A DNA stretch of 40,295 bases from an uncultured Oscillospiraceae bacterium (GTDB taxonomy: Bacteria > Bacillota > Clostridia > Oscillospirales > Oscillospiraceae). This document shows positions 8,066 to 15,554 of the stretch, one piece after another. The first letter of the stretch is position 1. Each line of letters begins with the position of its first letter. The position numbers and the translations under genes were made by a program. The DNA is taken from positions 1 through 40,295 of the forward strand of contig CANPXZ010000005.1 in the NCBI GenBank assembly GCA_947587485.1, read 5' to 3'. The notes below the pieces were generated by a model. That model was not told the DNA's origin. It made no database searches and saw nothing but the letters and a program-made list of their open reading frames with translations.

Positions 8066-8341
8066 ATGATGGGGCGGAAAAGGCGTGATGATCTGGACAG
8101 GGTCATCACATACGCCTACACGGAAGACCTGGAGGATCACAGCACCCGCCGCCGGCTCCGGATCCTGTGGATGGAATACTGTTTCAAATACGGGATCCGG
8201 CCGGGCGACAAAGAATACGACCGGGACTTAGAAGACATCTGGTACTGGATCGAGGACGACTGTCCCGACACCGACGACTGGGACTCCTATCTCGGCTACG
8301 ACAGCTTTGAGGCCTACATGTCCGACATCTTTGCAACATAA
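8066..8341 (+). CDS. Hypothetical acidic protein
   Basis: Unrecognised 91-residue protein starting at one of two adjacent ATG codons (8066 or 8069); no good ribosome site is visible, so it may be coupled to the gene ending at 8061. The first half is basic and helical (Arg-rich), the second half very acidic with many Trp, Tyr and Asp, giving a bipolar charge pattern. No known motif. A short A-rich gap separates it from the YhaM-like gene. Confidence 0.65.
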   Translation: MMGRKRRDDLDRVITYAYTEDLEDHSTRRRLRILWMEYCFKYGIRPGDKEYDRDLEDIWYWIEDDCPDTDDWDSYLGYDSFEAYMSDIFAT

Positions 8342-8370
8342 CAAAAAAAATCAATACTGGAGGTACCCTC

Positions 8371-9330
8371 ATGGACTTTTATAAATACGTCAACGAATTC
8401 GCGGCTTCCGACCTGGTCCGCGGCGTTTACCTGCTGGACGCGGCCGCCGTCAAGACGGCCCGCAACGGAAAGCCTTACCTGGACCTGACGCTGGCCGACA
8501 GGACCGGAAAGATCCAGGGCAAGGCCTGGAACTACACCGGGAACCTAAACTCCGAGCACATCGGCACGCCCGTATACGTCGAAGGCGCTGTCTCCGAATT
8601 CCAGGGCTCCCTCCAGTTCACCTGCGACCAGATCCGCATCGCCGAAGGCTCCGACGGCATCGACAAGGCCCGCCTGGTCCCCGTCGCGCCCATCGACCCA
8701 GACGGCGCCTGGGACGACCTGATGCTGATCGTGAACTGCATGAAGGACTTCGATTACAAGAAAGTCGTCATGCAGGTCCTGAGTAAACATCACGAGGCGT
8801 TCAGAAACGCCCCGGCCGCCAAAGGCGTCCATCACGCGTTCCTACACGGCCTGCTCATGCACACCCGTGACATGGCCGAGATGGCCGTGGATGCCGCCTC
8901 CCGGTATTCTGACCTGGTCAATCCGGACCTGCTGGTCGCCGGCACGATCCTGCACGACATCGGCAAGCTCCAGGAATACGACCTGACCGACCTCGGCCTG
9001 GCCTCCGGCTTCACGGCCGCAGGGAACCTGGCCGGCCACCTGGTCCTGGGCGCCATGGAAGTCCGCGACGTCTGCCGCGAGATGGGCGTCCCGGAGGAAA
9101 AATCCCTGCTCCTGCAGCACATGCTGCTGGCCCATCACGGCCGCCCGGAATACGGCGCCGCCGTGGAGCCGGCCTGCCCGGAAGCCGAGATCCTGTCCAT
9201 GCTGGACATGATGGATGCCCGCATGGAAGTCTACCGCAACGCGTACAAGACCATGGAGCCGGGAACTAACAGCGCCCAGCGCATCTTCGCCCTGGGCCAC
9301 TACATCTATAAGGCGAAAGGAGAAAACTGA
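8371..9330 (+). CDS. YhaM-like OB-fold/HD-domain 3'-5' exonuclease
   Basis: 319 residues, the usual length for YhaM. The N-terminal 95 residues read as an OB fold (strands around 'P-Y-L-D-L-T-L-A-D' and 'I-Q-G-K-A-W'), then an HD domain. Its metal ligands can be seen as H-H-A-F-L-H-G-L-L-M-H-T (residues 154-165), H-D-I-G-K (195-199) and H-H-G (255-257). YhaM of Bacillus removes nucleotides from 3' ends of RNA and also DNA using Mn2+. Here it could act in element RNA turnover or replication. ATG 8371 has GGAGG upstream. It lies 1 base before the next gene. The family call is firm; the substrate is inference. Confidence 0.9.
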   Translation: MDFYKYVNEFAASDLVRGVYLLDAAAVKTARNGKPYLDLTLADRTGKIQGKAWNYTGNLNSEHIGTPVYVEGAVSEFQGSLQFTCDQIRIAEGSDGIDKARLVPVAPIDPDGAWDDLMLIVNCMKDFDYKKVVMQVLSKHHEAFRNAPAAKGVHHAFLHGLLMHTRDMAEMAVDAASRYSDLVNPDLLVAGTILHDIGKLQEYDLTDLGLASGFTAAGNLAGHLVLGAMEVRDVCREMGVPEEKSLLLQHMLLAHHGRPEYGAAVEPACPEAEILSMLDMMDARMEVYRNAYKTMEPGTNSAQRIFALGHYIYKAKGEN

Positions 9331-9331
9331 T

Positions 9332-9817
9332 ATGCCGAACATCCGAATCAGCCCCAAGCACGGGGTCAACCCGACCATTCCCATCTGTTTCTGGTGCGGC
9401 AAGGAGAAGAACGAGATCGCCCTTCTCGGCCGCATTTCCAGCAAAAAGGTCGTCAAGAATGCCTGGGACGGGACGTCGACCCAAATCACCGACAGTGACA
9501 TGGAGGCGCCCAAGAACATGATCCTGGACTATGAGCCTTGTGACGAGTGCCGGGCCAACATGTCCCAGGGCATCACCCTGCTGGCCTGCAGCAACCGGCC
9601 TTTCATCGAGGGCATGCCGCCGGTCCAGACGGATCCGGCCACCGGCATTGAGATCTATCCGCAGCCGTATTACGCCGTGGTAAAGCCGGAACTGATCCAG
9701 GAGCTCTTCGTGCCGGAGGCCGCGGAACACATCCTTGAGGCAGGCAAGGCCTTTATTGAGAAAGACGACCTGCTCCGCATCATGCCGAAAGAAAGCGTGG
9801 ACAACCGGGATGCCTGA
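9332..9817 (+). CDS. Phage/plasmid protein with C-x2-C pairs
   Basis: 161-residue protein, ATG 9332, with AAAGGAG upstream inside the end of the YhaM-like gene. It has a C-F-W-C-G-K-E-K-N-E-I-A-L-L-G segment near residues 19-33 and a D-Y-E-P-C-D-E-C segment near 66-73. The two CxxC pairs could form a zinc ribbon. I know this combination from uncharacterised proteins common in phages and plasmids of Gram-positive bacteria. The C-terminal half is helical. No enzymatic motif. The end overlaps the next small gene by 8 bases. Confidence 0.8.
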   Translation: MPNIRISPKHGVNPTIPICFWCGKEKNEIALLGRISSKKVVKNAWDGTSTQITDSDMEAPKNMILDYEPCDECRANMSQGITLLACSNRPFIEGMPPVQTDPATGIEIYPQPYYAVVKPELIQELFVPEAAEHILEAGKAFIEKDDLLRIMPKESVDNRDA

Positions 9818-10031
9818 CATTGACAACATCGCGATGACCATTGAGGAGCTGGCCCTTGACGGGGCCGTCTCCCTTGGCCGCTGTTCGCGCAGCACATTAT
9901 ACCGTTACAGAAAAGAGATCAACCGGCGCCTGGAGGCACAACACGCCAACTGGCGCGTCATCGCCGGCGTTGCGGACCGCTCGCTCCGCGTCGTCATCCC
10001 GCCGGAACTCCAGCAAATGGCCGGCAAATAA
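9810..10031 (+). CDS. Small basic protein, possible HTH
   Basis: 73-residue protein from ATG 9810, overlapping the previous gene by 8 bases; ATG 9834 is a possible later start. A region 'S-L-G-R-C-S-R-S-T-L-Y-R-Y-R-K-E' reads like the recognition part of a helix-turn-helix, followed by a basic helix. It is directly followed by an 18-bp palindrome at 10036-10053, which could be a binding site for this or another regulator. That link is inference; the DNA-binding call is weak. Confidence 0.55.
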   Translation: MPDIDNIAMTIEELALDGAVSLGRCSRSTLYRYRKEINRRLEAQHANWRVIAGVADRSLRVVIPPELQQMAGK

Positions 10032-10035
10032 GAAA

Positions 10036-10053
10036 CTGTAATGATCATTACAG
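10036..10053. promoter_or_regulatory. Perfect 18-bp palindrome
   Basis: CTGTAATGATCATTACAG is a perfect dyad in the 83-base gap between two genes. It has no T-tract after it and is AT-rich in the centre, so it looks more like a dimeric repressor site than a terminator. No convincing promoter surrounds it. Operator function is inference. Confidence 0.5.
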
Positions 10054-10114
10054 AAAAACAAAAATAAGCCAGAAAACCGTCTTGCCGATCAAGTAAAAAA
10101 AGGAGGCACGCTCC

Positions 10115-10339
10115 ATGCCAAACGCACATGCCTACACCATCCAGGCCTACGACAAGGACCGTGACGTTTGGGACACGCTCTGCAACCTTACGAACTTCCA
10201 GCTCTCGGAATACACCGCGAGGAGCGTCATGGCCTTCTTCGCGGCCCTCATCCATTCAGAAAACATCAAGACCGCGCAGGGCACCCCCTACGACTGGGTG
10301 GAGCTTTATGATGGCGATAACCGCATTGACTTTTCCTGA
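10115..10339 (+). CDS. Hypothetical protein
   Basis: Unrecognised 74-residue protein with AAAGGAGG before ATG 10115. It begins with a beta-like 'Y-T-I-Q-A-Y-D' strand and a charged helix, and ends acidic. It is the first gene after the palindrome at 10036-10053 and so the first gene that such an operator would control. No known motif or membrane segment. Confidence 0.7.
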   Translation: MPNAHAYTIQAYDKDRDVWDTLCNLTNFQLSEYTARSVMAFFAALIHSENIKTAQGTPYDWVELYDGDNRIDFS

Positions 10340-10358
10340 AAGAAAGGAGGCATATCCT

Positions 10359-10727
10359 ATGGGAGTGCCAATGACCGAAGACACCCTGACAGCTTTGGAC
10401 CTGAGGCTGTCAAAAGGCATCCTGCACCTGGAACCGCAAACCATCAACGGTTTCGAACAGATCCGCGTCCCCATGTCAAACCGGGGGACCTACCGGCTCA
10501 CCCTCGACACAAAGGACAAGAAGCGTAAAGATTGGCAATACGCCGTCGTGCTCTACCCGCACGAGACCGGCGCACAGATCGACGACCCGGCGATCCCCAG
10601 CTTCAACCGGTTCCTGTACAGCAGCAGGGAGCACCTGGAAACAGGCTTCACGACGCTGCTCAACAGCGACATCAGCCGGGGCATCATGCCCGTGGGTCTT
10701 GACGGGAAAGAGGGACGCGCAAAATGA
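10359..10727 (+). CDS. Hypothetical protein
   Basis: Unrecognised 122-residue protein. ATG 10359 is preceded by AAAGGAGG. It appears as an alpha/beta protein with a basic 'K-D-K-K-R-K-D-W' turn near residue 68. It overlaps the NYN-like nuclease gene by 4 bases (ATGA), the first of three successive 4-base overlaps that tie this gene, the nuclease, a small protein and the Nudix gene into one translationally coupled block. Confidence 0.7.
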   Translation: MGVPMTEDTLTALDLRLSKGILHLEPQTINGFEQIRVPMSNRGTYRLTLDTKDKKRKDWQYAVVLYPHETGAQIDDPAIPSFNRFLYSSREHLETGFTTLLNSDISRGIMPVGLDGKEGRAK

Positions 10728-11635
10728 CAAAGACGATATACCTGGTGGATACCGAGAACGTCCAATATACATACGAGCAGGTCATCCCGAACCTGAAACC
10801 CGGCGACGAGCTCATCCTGTTCTGCACGGAACACACCCTGTCCATGCAGGCCAGGTTCTCCATCCTGGAAAAGATCTCACGCATCGACGCGTCGCTCAAG
10901 GTCATCGCCTGTGAATCCGGGCACAACGCGCTGGACTTCCAACTGTCCAGCTACCTGGGCTGGCTGATCCGCGAAAATTACGCTGATTTGGCCGCCACAA
11001 AACTGGCGGCCGCAAAACCGGGTGTGGAACCAAACGAATACGTCATCGTCAGCGGCGACCGCGGGTACGACCCGCTCCGGGCATTCTGGGCCGATTATGG
11101 ATACAAGGTCACGGTCATCAGGCCGGTCGCCGACGACCAGGACGACATAGACGACATCGACGGCCTCTGCGACGAATTATACGGCCCAGAACAAAAAGCC
11201 GTCCCAGACCTCGTGCAGGACATCCCGCCATTCCAGGACCCGTCCGCCTGCACAGCCCAGGCACAGCCAAACCCGCAGATAACTGCCCACAACAACACGA
11301 AAAAAGATAAGCATCGCAAGAAGCCGGACGACGGCCCGGCACGCGGAATCAAGTCCTTCAACGACTGCTGCAGGGACTATGAGAAGAGCATCCGCGGCAT
11401 CACCGGCTATTACGGCAAATGGGCCGAGACGATCTCGTCCGCCATGGCGGTATGTGTCAAAATGCCTGCCAAGGCAAGGGCGCCCAAGTACCGCTCCATC
11501 CTCATCAAGAAGCTCGGAAAGGAAAACGGGCCGGCCGTCTACAAAAAGACCAAACCGCTCCTGGACGACTTCGTTGTGAACGGGCCATGGCCCTGGGCAC
11601 ACGAGATCCCGTCAAACATGGAGGTGTCATCATGA
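10724..11635 (+). CDS. NYN/PIN-like nuclease domain protein
   Basis: 303 residues. The N-terminal half fits a NYN/PIN-like metal-dependent nuclease: Y-L-V-D-T-E-N-V with Asp9, Glu11 and Asn12, a central A-L-D-F-Q-L with Asp71, and S-G-D-R-G-Y-D-P with Asp112 and Asp116. These acidic residues are the typical Mg2+ site. Then comes a Pro/Gln-rich, highly charged linker (about 150-205) and a basic C-terminal helical domain (about 210-295) that may bind nucleic acid. Such proteins usually cut RNA. It overlaps both neighbours by 4 bases (ATGA) and lies in one block with the Nudix gene. Target RNA and role (defence, toxin, or RNA processing) are unknown. Confidence 0.85.
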   Translation: MTKTIYLVDTENVQYTYEQVIPNLKPGDELILFCTEHTLSMQARFSILEKISRIDASLKVIACESGHNALDFQLSSYLGWLIRENYADLAATKLAAAKPGVEPNEYVIVSGDRGYDPLRAFWADYGYKVTVIRPVADDQDDIDDIDGLCDELYGPEQKAVPDLVQDIPPFQDPSACTAQAQPNPQITAHNNTKKDKHRKKPDDGPARGIKSFNDCCRDYEKSIRGITGYYGKWAETISSAMAVCVKMPAKARAPKYRSILIKKLGKENGPAVYKKTKPLLDDFVVNGPWPWAHEIPSNMEVSS

Positions 11636-11862
11636 GGTGGTCATACCTGATGAAGCGGCTCCGGAACACGAAAGTGAAGACGCTCCAAAACGAAAGCGTT
11701 TACGCCCTGCTTCCCGTCCCCGGCTCATACGACTGCAAACGCGTCTACCTGACGCTGCTCTACGACGCAGACGGCAATCCGTACTTCGTCCGGGACTTCA
11801 AGGCGCAGGGAGCCTACGAACGCCGCCGGTCAGCAAAATTCGGAAAAGGAGTACCACGATGA
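11632..11862 (+). CDS. Small basic hypothetical protein
   Basis: 76-residue, strongly basic protein starting at ATG 11632 that overlaps the nuclease stop as ATGA, with GGAGG a few bases upstream; its own stop overlaps the Nudix start in the same way. The N-terminus is rich in Arg and Lys; the middle reads as a beta hairpin (L-L-Y-D-A-D-G-N-P-Y). It could bind nucleic acid or either neighbour. No family recognised. Confidence 0.7.
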   Translation: MRWSYLMKRLRNTKVKTLQNESVYALLPVPGSYDCKRVYLTLLYDADGNPYFVRDFKAQGAYERRRSAKFGKGVPR

Positions 11863-12560
11863 AAAAACAATATACCGTATGCTTCCTGTTCGCCCCCGGC
11901 GGAGACCGTGTCCTGATGGTCAAAAAGACCCACACGGCCTACAAGGGCAGGCTCAACGGCGTCGGCGGCAAGATCGAAAGCGCCGAACCTGCCATCGACG
12001 GCGCCCTGCGCGAGATCCGGGAGGAAACCGGCGTCGAGCTGCGCTCCGAACGCCTCATGTTCCTGGGGTTCACCTCCCTGCCCGACGACTGCGGGGAGCA
12101 TCCGGCGGACAACGGCTGCGTCCTGTACTTCTACGCGGCCGAGCTCACATCGCTGGAGGCGAACCACATCCCGACGGCCAACGATGCTGGCGAACAGCTC
12201 TTGTGGGAAAGCACGGCTATGGTCCGTAACGCCCCGACCAACAGCGCCCGGTACGCCGGTGACGGCGACGTCCCCTGCTGGGTCAACATCGCCGCCTCGA
12301 AACTCGGCTTCCGCGAGATGCAGATCCCCAGCCTGCACGGCCGCATCCCGACATTGAGCTATTACCTGCTCCGCGATGCCCAGGGCATCCTGGACATGGT
12401 CTGTTCCGACCGCGAACCCGCCGAGTTCCGGAAAGTTCTGGACAGCGTCCGGGACGAATACCTGGCTGACTGCGACGAGGGGCACGAACGCCTCTACAGC
12501 CTGCTCCGCGAGAACGGCTGCAGCGCCGTCCCGATCCCCTGCACCGAAATGGAGGTGTGA
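11859..12560 (+). CDS. Nudix hydrolase with C-terminal extension
   Basis: 233 residues. A complete Nudix box G-x5-E-x7-R-E-I-x-E-E-x-G-V lies at residues 37-59, with the catalytic Glu pair at 55-56, so hydrolysis of a nucleoside diphosphate linked to another moiety is expected. The N-terminal 'V-L-M-V-K-K-T-H' strand resembles MutT-type enzymes. The fold is complete by about residue 130; the remaining 100 residues are an extension with a R-Y-A-G-D-G segment. The protein encoded at 24898 is a full-length paralog that has lost the catalytic residues. ATG 11859 overlaps the previous stop. Substrate (oxidised nucleotides, ADP-ribose, NAD) is not decidable by eye. Confidence 0.9.
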   Translation: MKKQYTVCFLFAPGGDRVLMVKKTHTAYKGRLNGVGGKIESAEPAIDGALREIREETGVELRSERLMFLGFTSLPDDCGEHPADNGCVLYFYAAELTSLEANHIPTANDAGEQLLWESTAMVRNAPTNSARYAGDGDVPCWVNIAASKLGFREMQIPSLHGRIPTLSYYLLRDAQGILDMVCSDREPAEFRKVLDSVRDEYLADCDEGHERLYSLLRENGCSAVPIPCTEMEV

Positions 12561-12562
12561 CC

Positions 12563-12793
12563 ATGCAGGACTATGCCGTCATCGTCCTGGAGGAACAAAA
12601 CCAGGACCACCTGGGGACCGTCCTGGTCCCCGCGCCAAAATTAAAAGAAGCCGCGCAGCACCTGCACGACTTCTGTATCACCGACCCCGACAGCGCCGTC
12701 CATGCGCTGAACGAAATCGGCATCTACGCGTATCACGCACCCAACATCTTCGTCGACGGGATCGGCGACCTCGGTGAGGACGACGAAGACTGA
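12563..12793 (+). CDS. Hypothetical acidic protein
   Basis: Unrecognised 76-residue protein. I chose ATG 12563, which has GGAGG at 7 bases; an in-frame GTG two codons earlier overlaps the site. Strand-helix pattern: 'Y-A-V-I-V-L-E-E' then a helix with Lys/Ala and a very acidic C-terminus. It may fold as a small alpha/beta protein. It follows the Nudix gene by 2 bases. Confidence 0.7.
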   Translation: MQDYAVIVLEEQNQDHLGTVLVPAPKLKEAAQHLHDFCITDPDSAVHALNEIGIYAYHAPNIFVDGIGDLGEDDED

Positions 12794-12824
12794 GCATCAA
12801 AAAACAAGAAAGGAGGTGGGACAA

Positions 12825-13289
12825 ATGAGCATGAACACCTACCCTATCCAGGAAAAAGCCGTGCTGCTCATCCACGGCAAACTGGCCGCGGCCATCAACG
12901 CCATCGACTGGATGATCAACGGCGACCCGGACCCGACCGTCATGGACGACGAGACGTTCATCAGGACCTACGGCGACGACAGCCTCGCCTATGACGCAAT
13001 GGAATACCGCGACGTGGAAAACCTCTGCCACTGCTCCGAGTTCGAAGGTGAGACGGAATCCATCAACGGCCAGGAAACCTGCAACTACACGTTCGATGAC
13101 GACTTCCTGTGCTATATCGCTGCCAGGAAGGAACCGTCCCTCTTCTCCGCCGCCTACGGCAAGTTCGAGGACATCAAGCACGAGTTCGAGGACATCCTTG
13201 ACGCCGCCGGCCTCATGAAGACCGTCAACGATTTCCATATCGACATCGGCGACTATATCTGCTCCCTCAACGGGACCTATTTTTGTTAA
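12825..13289 (+). CDS. Hypothetical acidic protein
   Basis: Unrecognised 154-residue protein, ATG 12825 with AAAGGAGGTGGG upstream. Mostly acidic and helical, with a few Cys (an L-C-H-C near residue 67 and single Cys after) that do not make a clear metal site. It is the last gene of the first plus-strand run. Its stop codon overlaps the stop of the convergent sortase gene, and I see no terminator between them. Confidence 0.75.
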   Translation: MSMNTYPIQEKAVLLIHGKLAAAINAIDWMINGDPDPTVMDDETFIRTYGDDSLAYDAMEYRDVENLCHCSEFEGETESINGQETCNYTFDDDFLCYIAARKEPSLFSAAYGKFEDIKHEFEDILDAAGLMKTVNDFHIDIGDYICSLNGTYFC

Positions 13290-14179
13290 GGCACCGGGAC
13301 GGCGTTCACCGTGAACCTTTTTGTCTCGCTGTTCGCGCAGGTGGACAAGGTCAGCGTCTGGACGCCGTCCCCAATTTTCACACCGGTGTCGTATAAAGCC
13401 CTTTCCGACATATCGGCAAGCAGGTCTTTGTACTCGACATCCGTAAAGGATGTCCCATAAACCGCGTCATTAGGGTCCGTCAAGTAACACGAAAAGATCT
13501 CATACCTGCGGACGGTGCCATCAGAAAAAGATACCAGGATCTCAGGATGATCCGCCCAGAAATCATGATCACCGTATTTTTTCAGCTCCCCGAACATCGA
13601 GCCATCCAACATATTGTGCCCGTACACGACAACGTGCCGGTCATCAAAGCCCGTATTCCCGGCAGCCAAAAAAATCGACCCGCATTTGTTGTACGTCCCG
13701 GAAAACGTATGGCTCAAATAATAAACATCGTCGGACCCATGCGCCACTGGGTAATCGACCTTCGTACCGGGGATCTCGATCCAGCAAACATAGCTGGCGT
13801 TGACATCGGTGATCCCGCCATCTGTGCCGCCCACACCCGGTGCCGTCTCGTCATTTGGGACGACGGACTGGTCCTCGACCTTGGCCTCACCCGTGTCAGG
13901 GCCTGTCACAATATCCAGGCCGGAACCGGATTCCACGAACACAGGCTCCTGCCCGGAATCAGCGCCGCCAAAAATGGCATCCGTATCATTTTTCGGGACG
14001 GGCTTGTACGCCTGCAGCGACGCGTACTCATCGCCGGCCACCGTATACTCATGCCTGAACTCATAATATCTCCAGCCGCCGAAACACGCGCCAACAAGCA
14101 GCACGCACGCGGCAGCGATCCGCCATTTCGAAAACCCGCGCTTCTGCATGGGCTTCCCATCATCGATCACAAAAGCCAT
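13286..14179 (-). CDS. Class B-like sortase
   Basis: 297-residue sortase. A cytoplasmic N-terminus is followed by a membrane anchor (about residues 20-40), an acidic Gly/Asp/Thr-rich linker to about residue 130 and a sortase domain. Catalytic residues are visible: His in V-Y-G-H-N-M, Cys in T-L-S-T-C, and Arg in K-R-F-T-V-N-A-V near the C-terminus, as in class B enzymes. Sortases link proteins bearing an LPxTG-like signal to the cell wall or to pili on the outer face. I see no substrate gene with such a signal in the window. ATG 14179 has GGAGG about 8 bases upstream (an earlier in-frame GTG at 14188 overlaps that site). It has its own promoter at 14200-14228. Confidence 0.9.
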   Translation of the reverse strand: MAFVIDDGKPMQKRGFSKWRIAAACVLLVGACFGGWRYYEFRHEYTVAGDEYASLQAYKPVPKNDTDAIFGGADSGQEPVFVESGSGLDIVTGPDTGEAKVEDQSVVPNDETAPGVGGTDGGITDVNASYVCWIEIPGTKVDYPVAHGSDDVYYLSHTFSGTYNKCGSIFLAAGNTGFDDRHVVVYGHNMLDGSMFGELKKYGDHDFWADHPEILVSFSDGTVRRYEIFSCYLTDPNDAVYGTSFTDVEYKDLLADMSERALYDTGVKIGDGVQTLTLSTCANSETKRFTVNAVPVP

Positions 14180-14199
14180 CCAAAACACCTCCGGCCATC

Positions 14200-14228
14200 A
14201 TTATAGCACGTCCTGGACGTGTTTGCAA
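14200..14228 (-). promoter_or_regulatory. Sortase promoter with palindromic spacer
   Basis: On the minus strand, TTGCAA (14228-14223), a 17-base spacer and TATAAT (14205-14200) form a near-consensus sigma-A promoter just upstream of the sortase gene. The spacer contains the perfect dyad CACGTCC-A-GGACGTG at 14207-14221, a likely operator. See the related arrangement at 20857-20885. Confidence 0.7.
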
Positions 14229-14326
14229 CAACATGATGTTCCATACGCTCCATTTTTGTACCAACAAACCAAACCATGTATTTTTGAGCACTTTGCACAA
14301 AATAAATCCGAAATCAAAATCCACAA

Positions 14327-14356
14327 TTGACAAAATCACGATGCCGATGTTATGAT
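14327..14356 (+). promoter_or_regulatory. Sigma-A promoter for the gene at 14419
   Basis: TTGACA (14327-14332), an 18-base spacer and TATGAT (14351-14356) precede the gene at 14419 by about 60 bases. The surrounding DNA between the divergent sortase and this gene (14180-14418) is AT-rich. Apart from this promoter and the sortase promoter I see no other gene or element in it. Confidence 0.65.
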
Positions 14357-14418
14357 ATAGGCAGGAACAGGAAACACCTGGACCATCCAATTTCATAATA
14401 AAGGATAGCGACGTAAAG

Positions 14419-14664
14419 ATGAAAGCAAAGAAAGAAAGAAAGCCCCGCGTACCCAAGCATCCCTACGACATCGGTACCCATTTCCAGTCCCCGCTGGATT
14501 ACGAGTCTCCCCGGGGTGAGATCAAGACCGGCGCCGAGATCGTCGTCCTCCAGGCCGACCACGTCAACGCCATTTACACCATCATGGACTGCCTGACGGG
14601 CCTGGTGATCCGCAACGTGAAGCTCCCGGCCATCCCCGTACTGGAACCGGTATACGCGACATAA
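14419..14664 (+). CDS. Small basic hypothetical protein
   Basis: Unrecognised 81-residue protein, ATG 14419, with a weak AAAGGATAG ribosome site. The N-terminus is Lys/Arg/Pro-rich, then 'T-G-A-E-I-V-V-L-Q-A-D' and 'I-R-N-V-K-L-P' strands suggest a small beta barrel. It has its own promoter (14327-14356) and a terminator right behind (14683-14712), so it is a monocistronic gene, unlike most in this window. That arrangement often marks a regulator or a highly expressed small protein; the role is unknown. Confidence 0.7.
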   Translation: MKAKKERKPRVPKHPYDIGTHFQSPLDYESPRGEIKTGAEIVVLQADHVNAIYTIMDCLTGLVIRNVKLPAIPVLEPVYAT

Positions 14665-14682
14665 TCAAAAACAGGCACATAC

Positions 14683-14711
14683 GGCCGCCGGAAACGATCC
14701 GGCGGCCTTTT
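14683..14711 (+). terminator. Rho-independent terminator
   Basis: GGCCGCCGGA (14683-14692) pairs perfectly with TCCGGCGGCC (14698-14707) around AACGA and is followed by TTTTC. It ends the single gene at 14419. The 180 bases that follow, up to 14894, are AT-rich and contain no clear gene apart from a possible 17-codon leader frame. Confidence 0.8.
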
Positions 14712-14820
14712 CATGTATGTTTCAACCCATGCGACACATAAATAGTACGCTTCAAAATTCTCTACGCCCACATTAGCACATAAATTAAACAATGTCAAAC
14801 ATAAAAAAGAGGTGCAAGAC

Positions 14821-14874
14821 ATGCTGTTCAAAGACAAAAACAACCACGTCCATAACGCGAATTTTCATGTATAA
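14821..14874 (+). other. Possible 17-codon leader peptide
   Basis: An ATG at 14821 with AGAGGTG upstream opens a 17-codon frame rich in Asn, His and Lys that stops 20 bases before the next gene's start, just ahead of that gene's AAAGGAGGG site. It could be a leader peptide, or chance in AT-rich DNA. Confidence 0.25.
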
Positions 14875-14894
14875 AAGATAAAGGAGGGACCGCC

Positions 14895-15554
14895 ATGGCC
14901 ATTTTCCAGAAAACAAGGCCGCACGCCGACACCGTCAAAAAACACAGCATCACCCACGAAGACCTGAAATTCCTGATCGAACTCCAGGCCGAACTCAACA
15001 CCCAGGACAACATGGGCAACGCCGACCCGCTCTTCTGGGCCATTAAAGAGACCGAGGAGACTCTCGGCAGCGAGGACCGTTGGGACGAAAAACTGCTCCT
15101 GCGCGAAGAGACGCTCATGCGGTCCCTGAAGGACGTGGCAGATTATATCAACGACACTTATGATGGGGACTTTTCCGCCGAACTCTACGACGTGGCCCTG
15201 ACTGTCTACTATGACGATGATGACGGCAACGGTCGATATTCCGTTGGCACATGGGACGACTTCGACAGCCTCCTGGACCACATCGAAGACCAGGACGAGG
15301 ATGGCATCTGGGGCGGATTCAGGGTCGTCTACGCCCTGCACCGAGAACGCATCGTGCCCGACACGCTGTTCCTGACCCACAAGGACTGCGAGGACCACCT
15401 CCGCTCCTATGGATACAATTACAGCCAGGACGCCCACGCCTTCGCCATGACAGCCATCCGTAGCCCTCGCTATGAGAAGCTCATCTCGCTCCTGCAGTCT
15501 GTGGATTTCACAGGAATGCTGGAAGACCTGAATGAAACGGGAATGCCGGTATGA
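14895..15554 (+). CDS. Hypothetical acidic protein
   Basis: Unrecognised 219-residue protein, ATG 14895 with AAAGGAGGG. It is strongly acidic, with an N-terminal helical part and a central 'Y-Y-D-D-D-D-G-N' turn between strands. No membrane segment or metal cluster. The stop overlaps the start of the YkgJ-like gene as ATGA, so the two are coupled. It begins a run of co-directional genes that continues to 19768. I find no strong promoter in the 180 bases upstream. Confidence 0.75.
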   Translation: MAIFQKTRPHADTVKKHSITHEDLKFLIELQAELNTQDNMGNADPLFWAIKETEETLGSEDRWDEKLLLREETLMRSLKDVADYINDTYDGDFSAELYDVALTVYYDDDDGNGRYSVGTWDDFDSLLDHIEDQDEDGIWGGFRVVYALHRERIVPDTLFLTHKDCEDHLRSYGYNYSQDAHAFAMTAIRSPRYEKLISLLQSVDFTGMLEDLNETGMPV

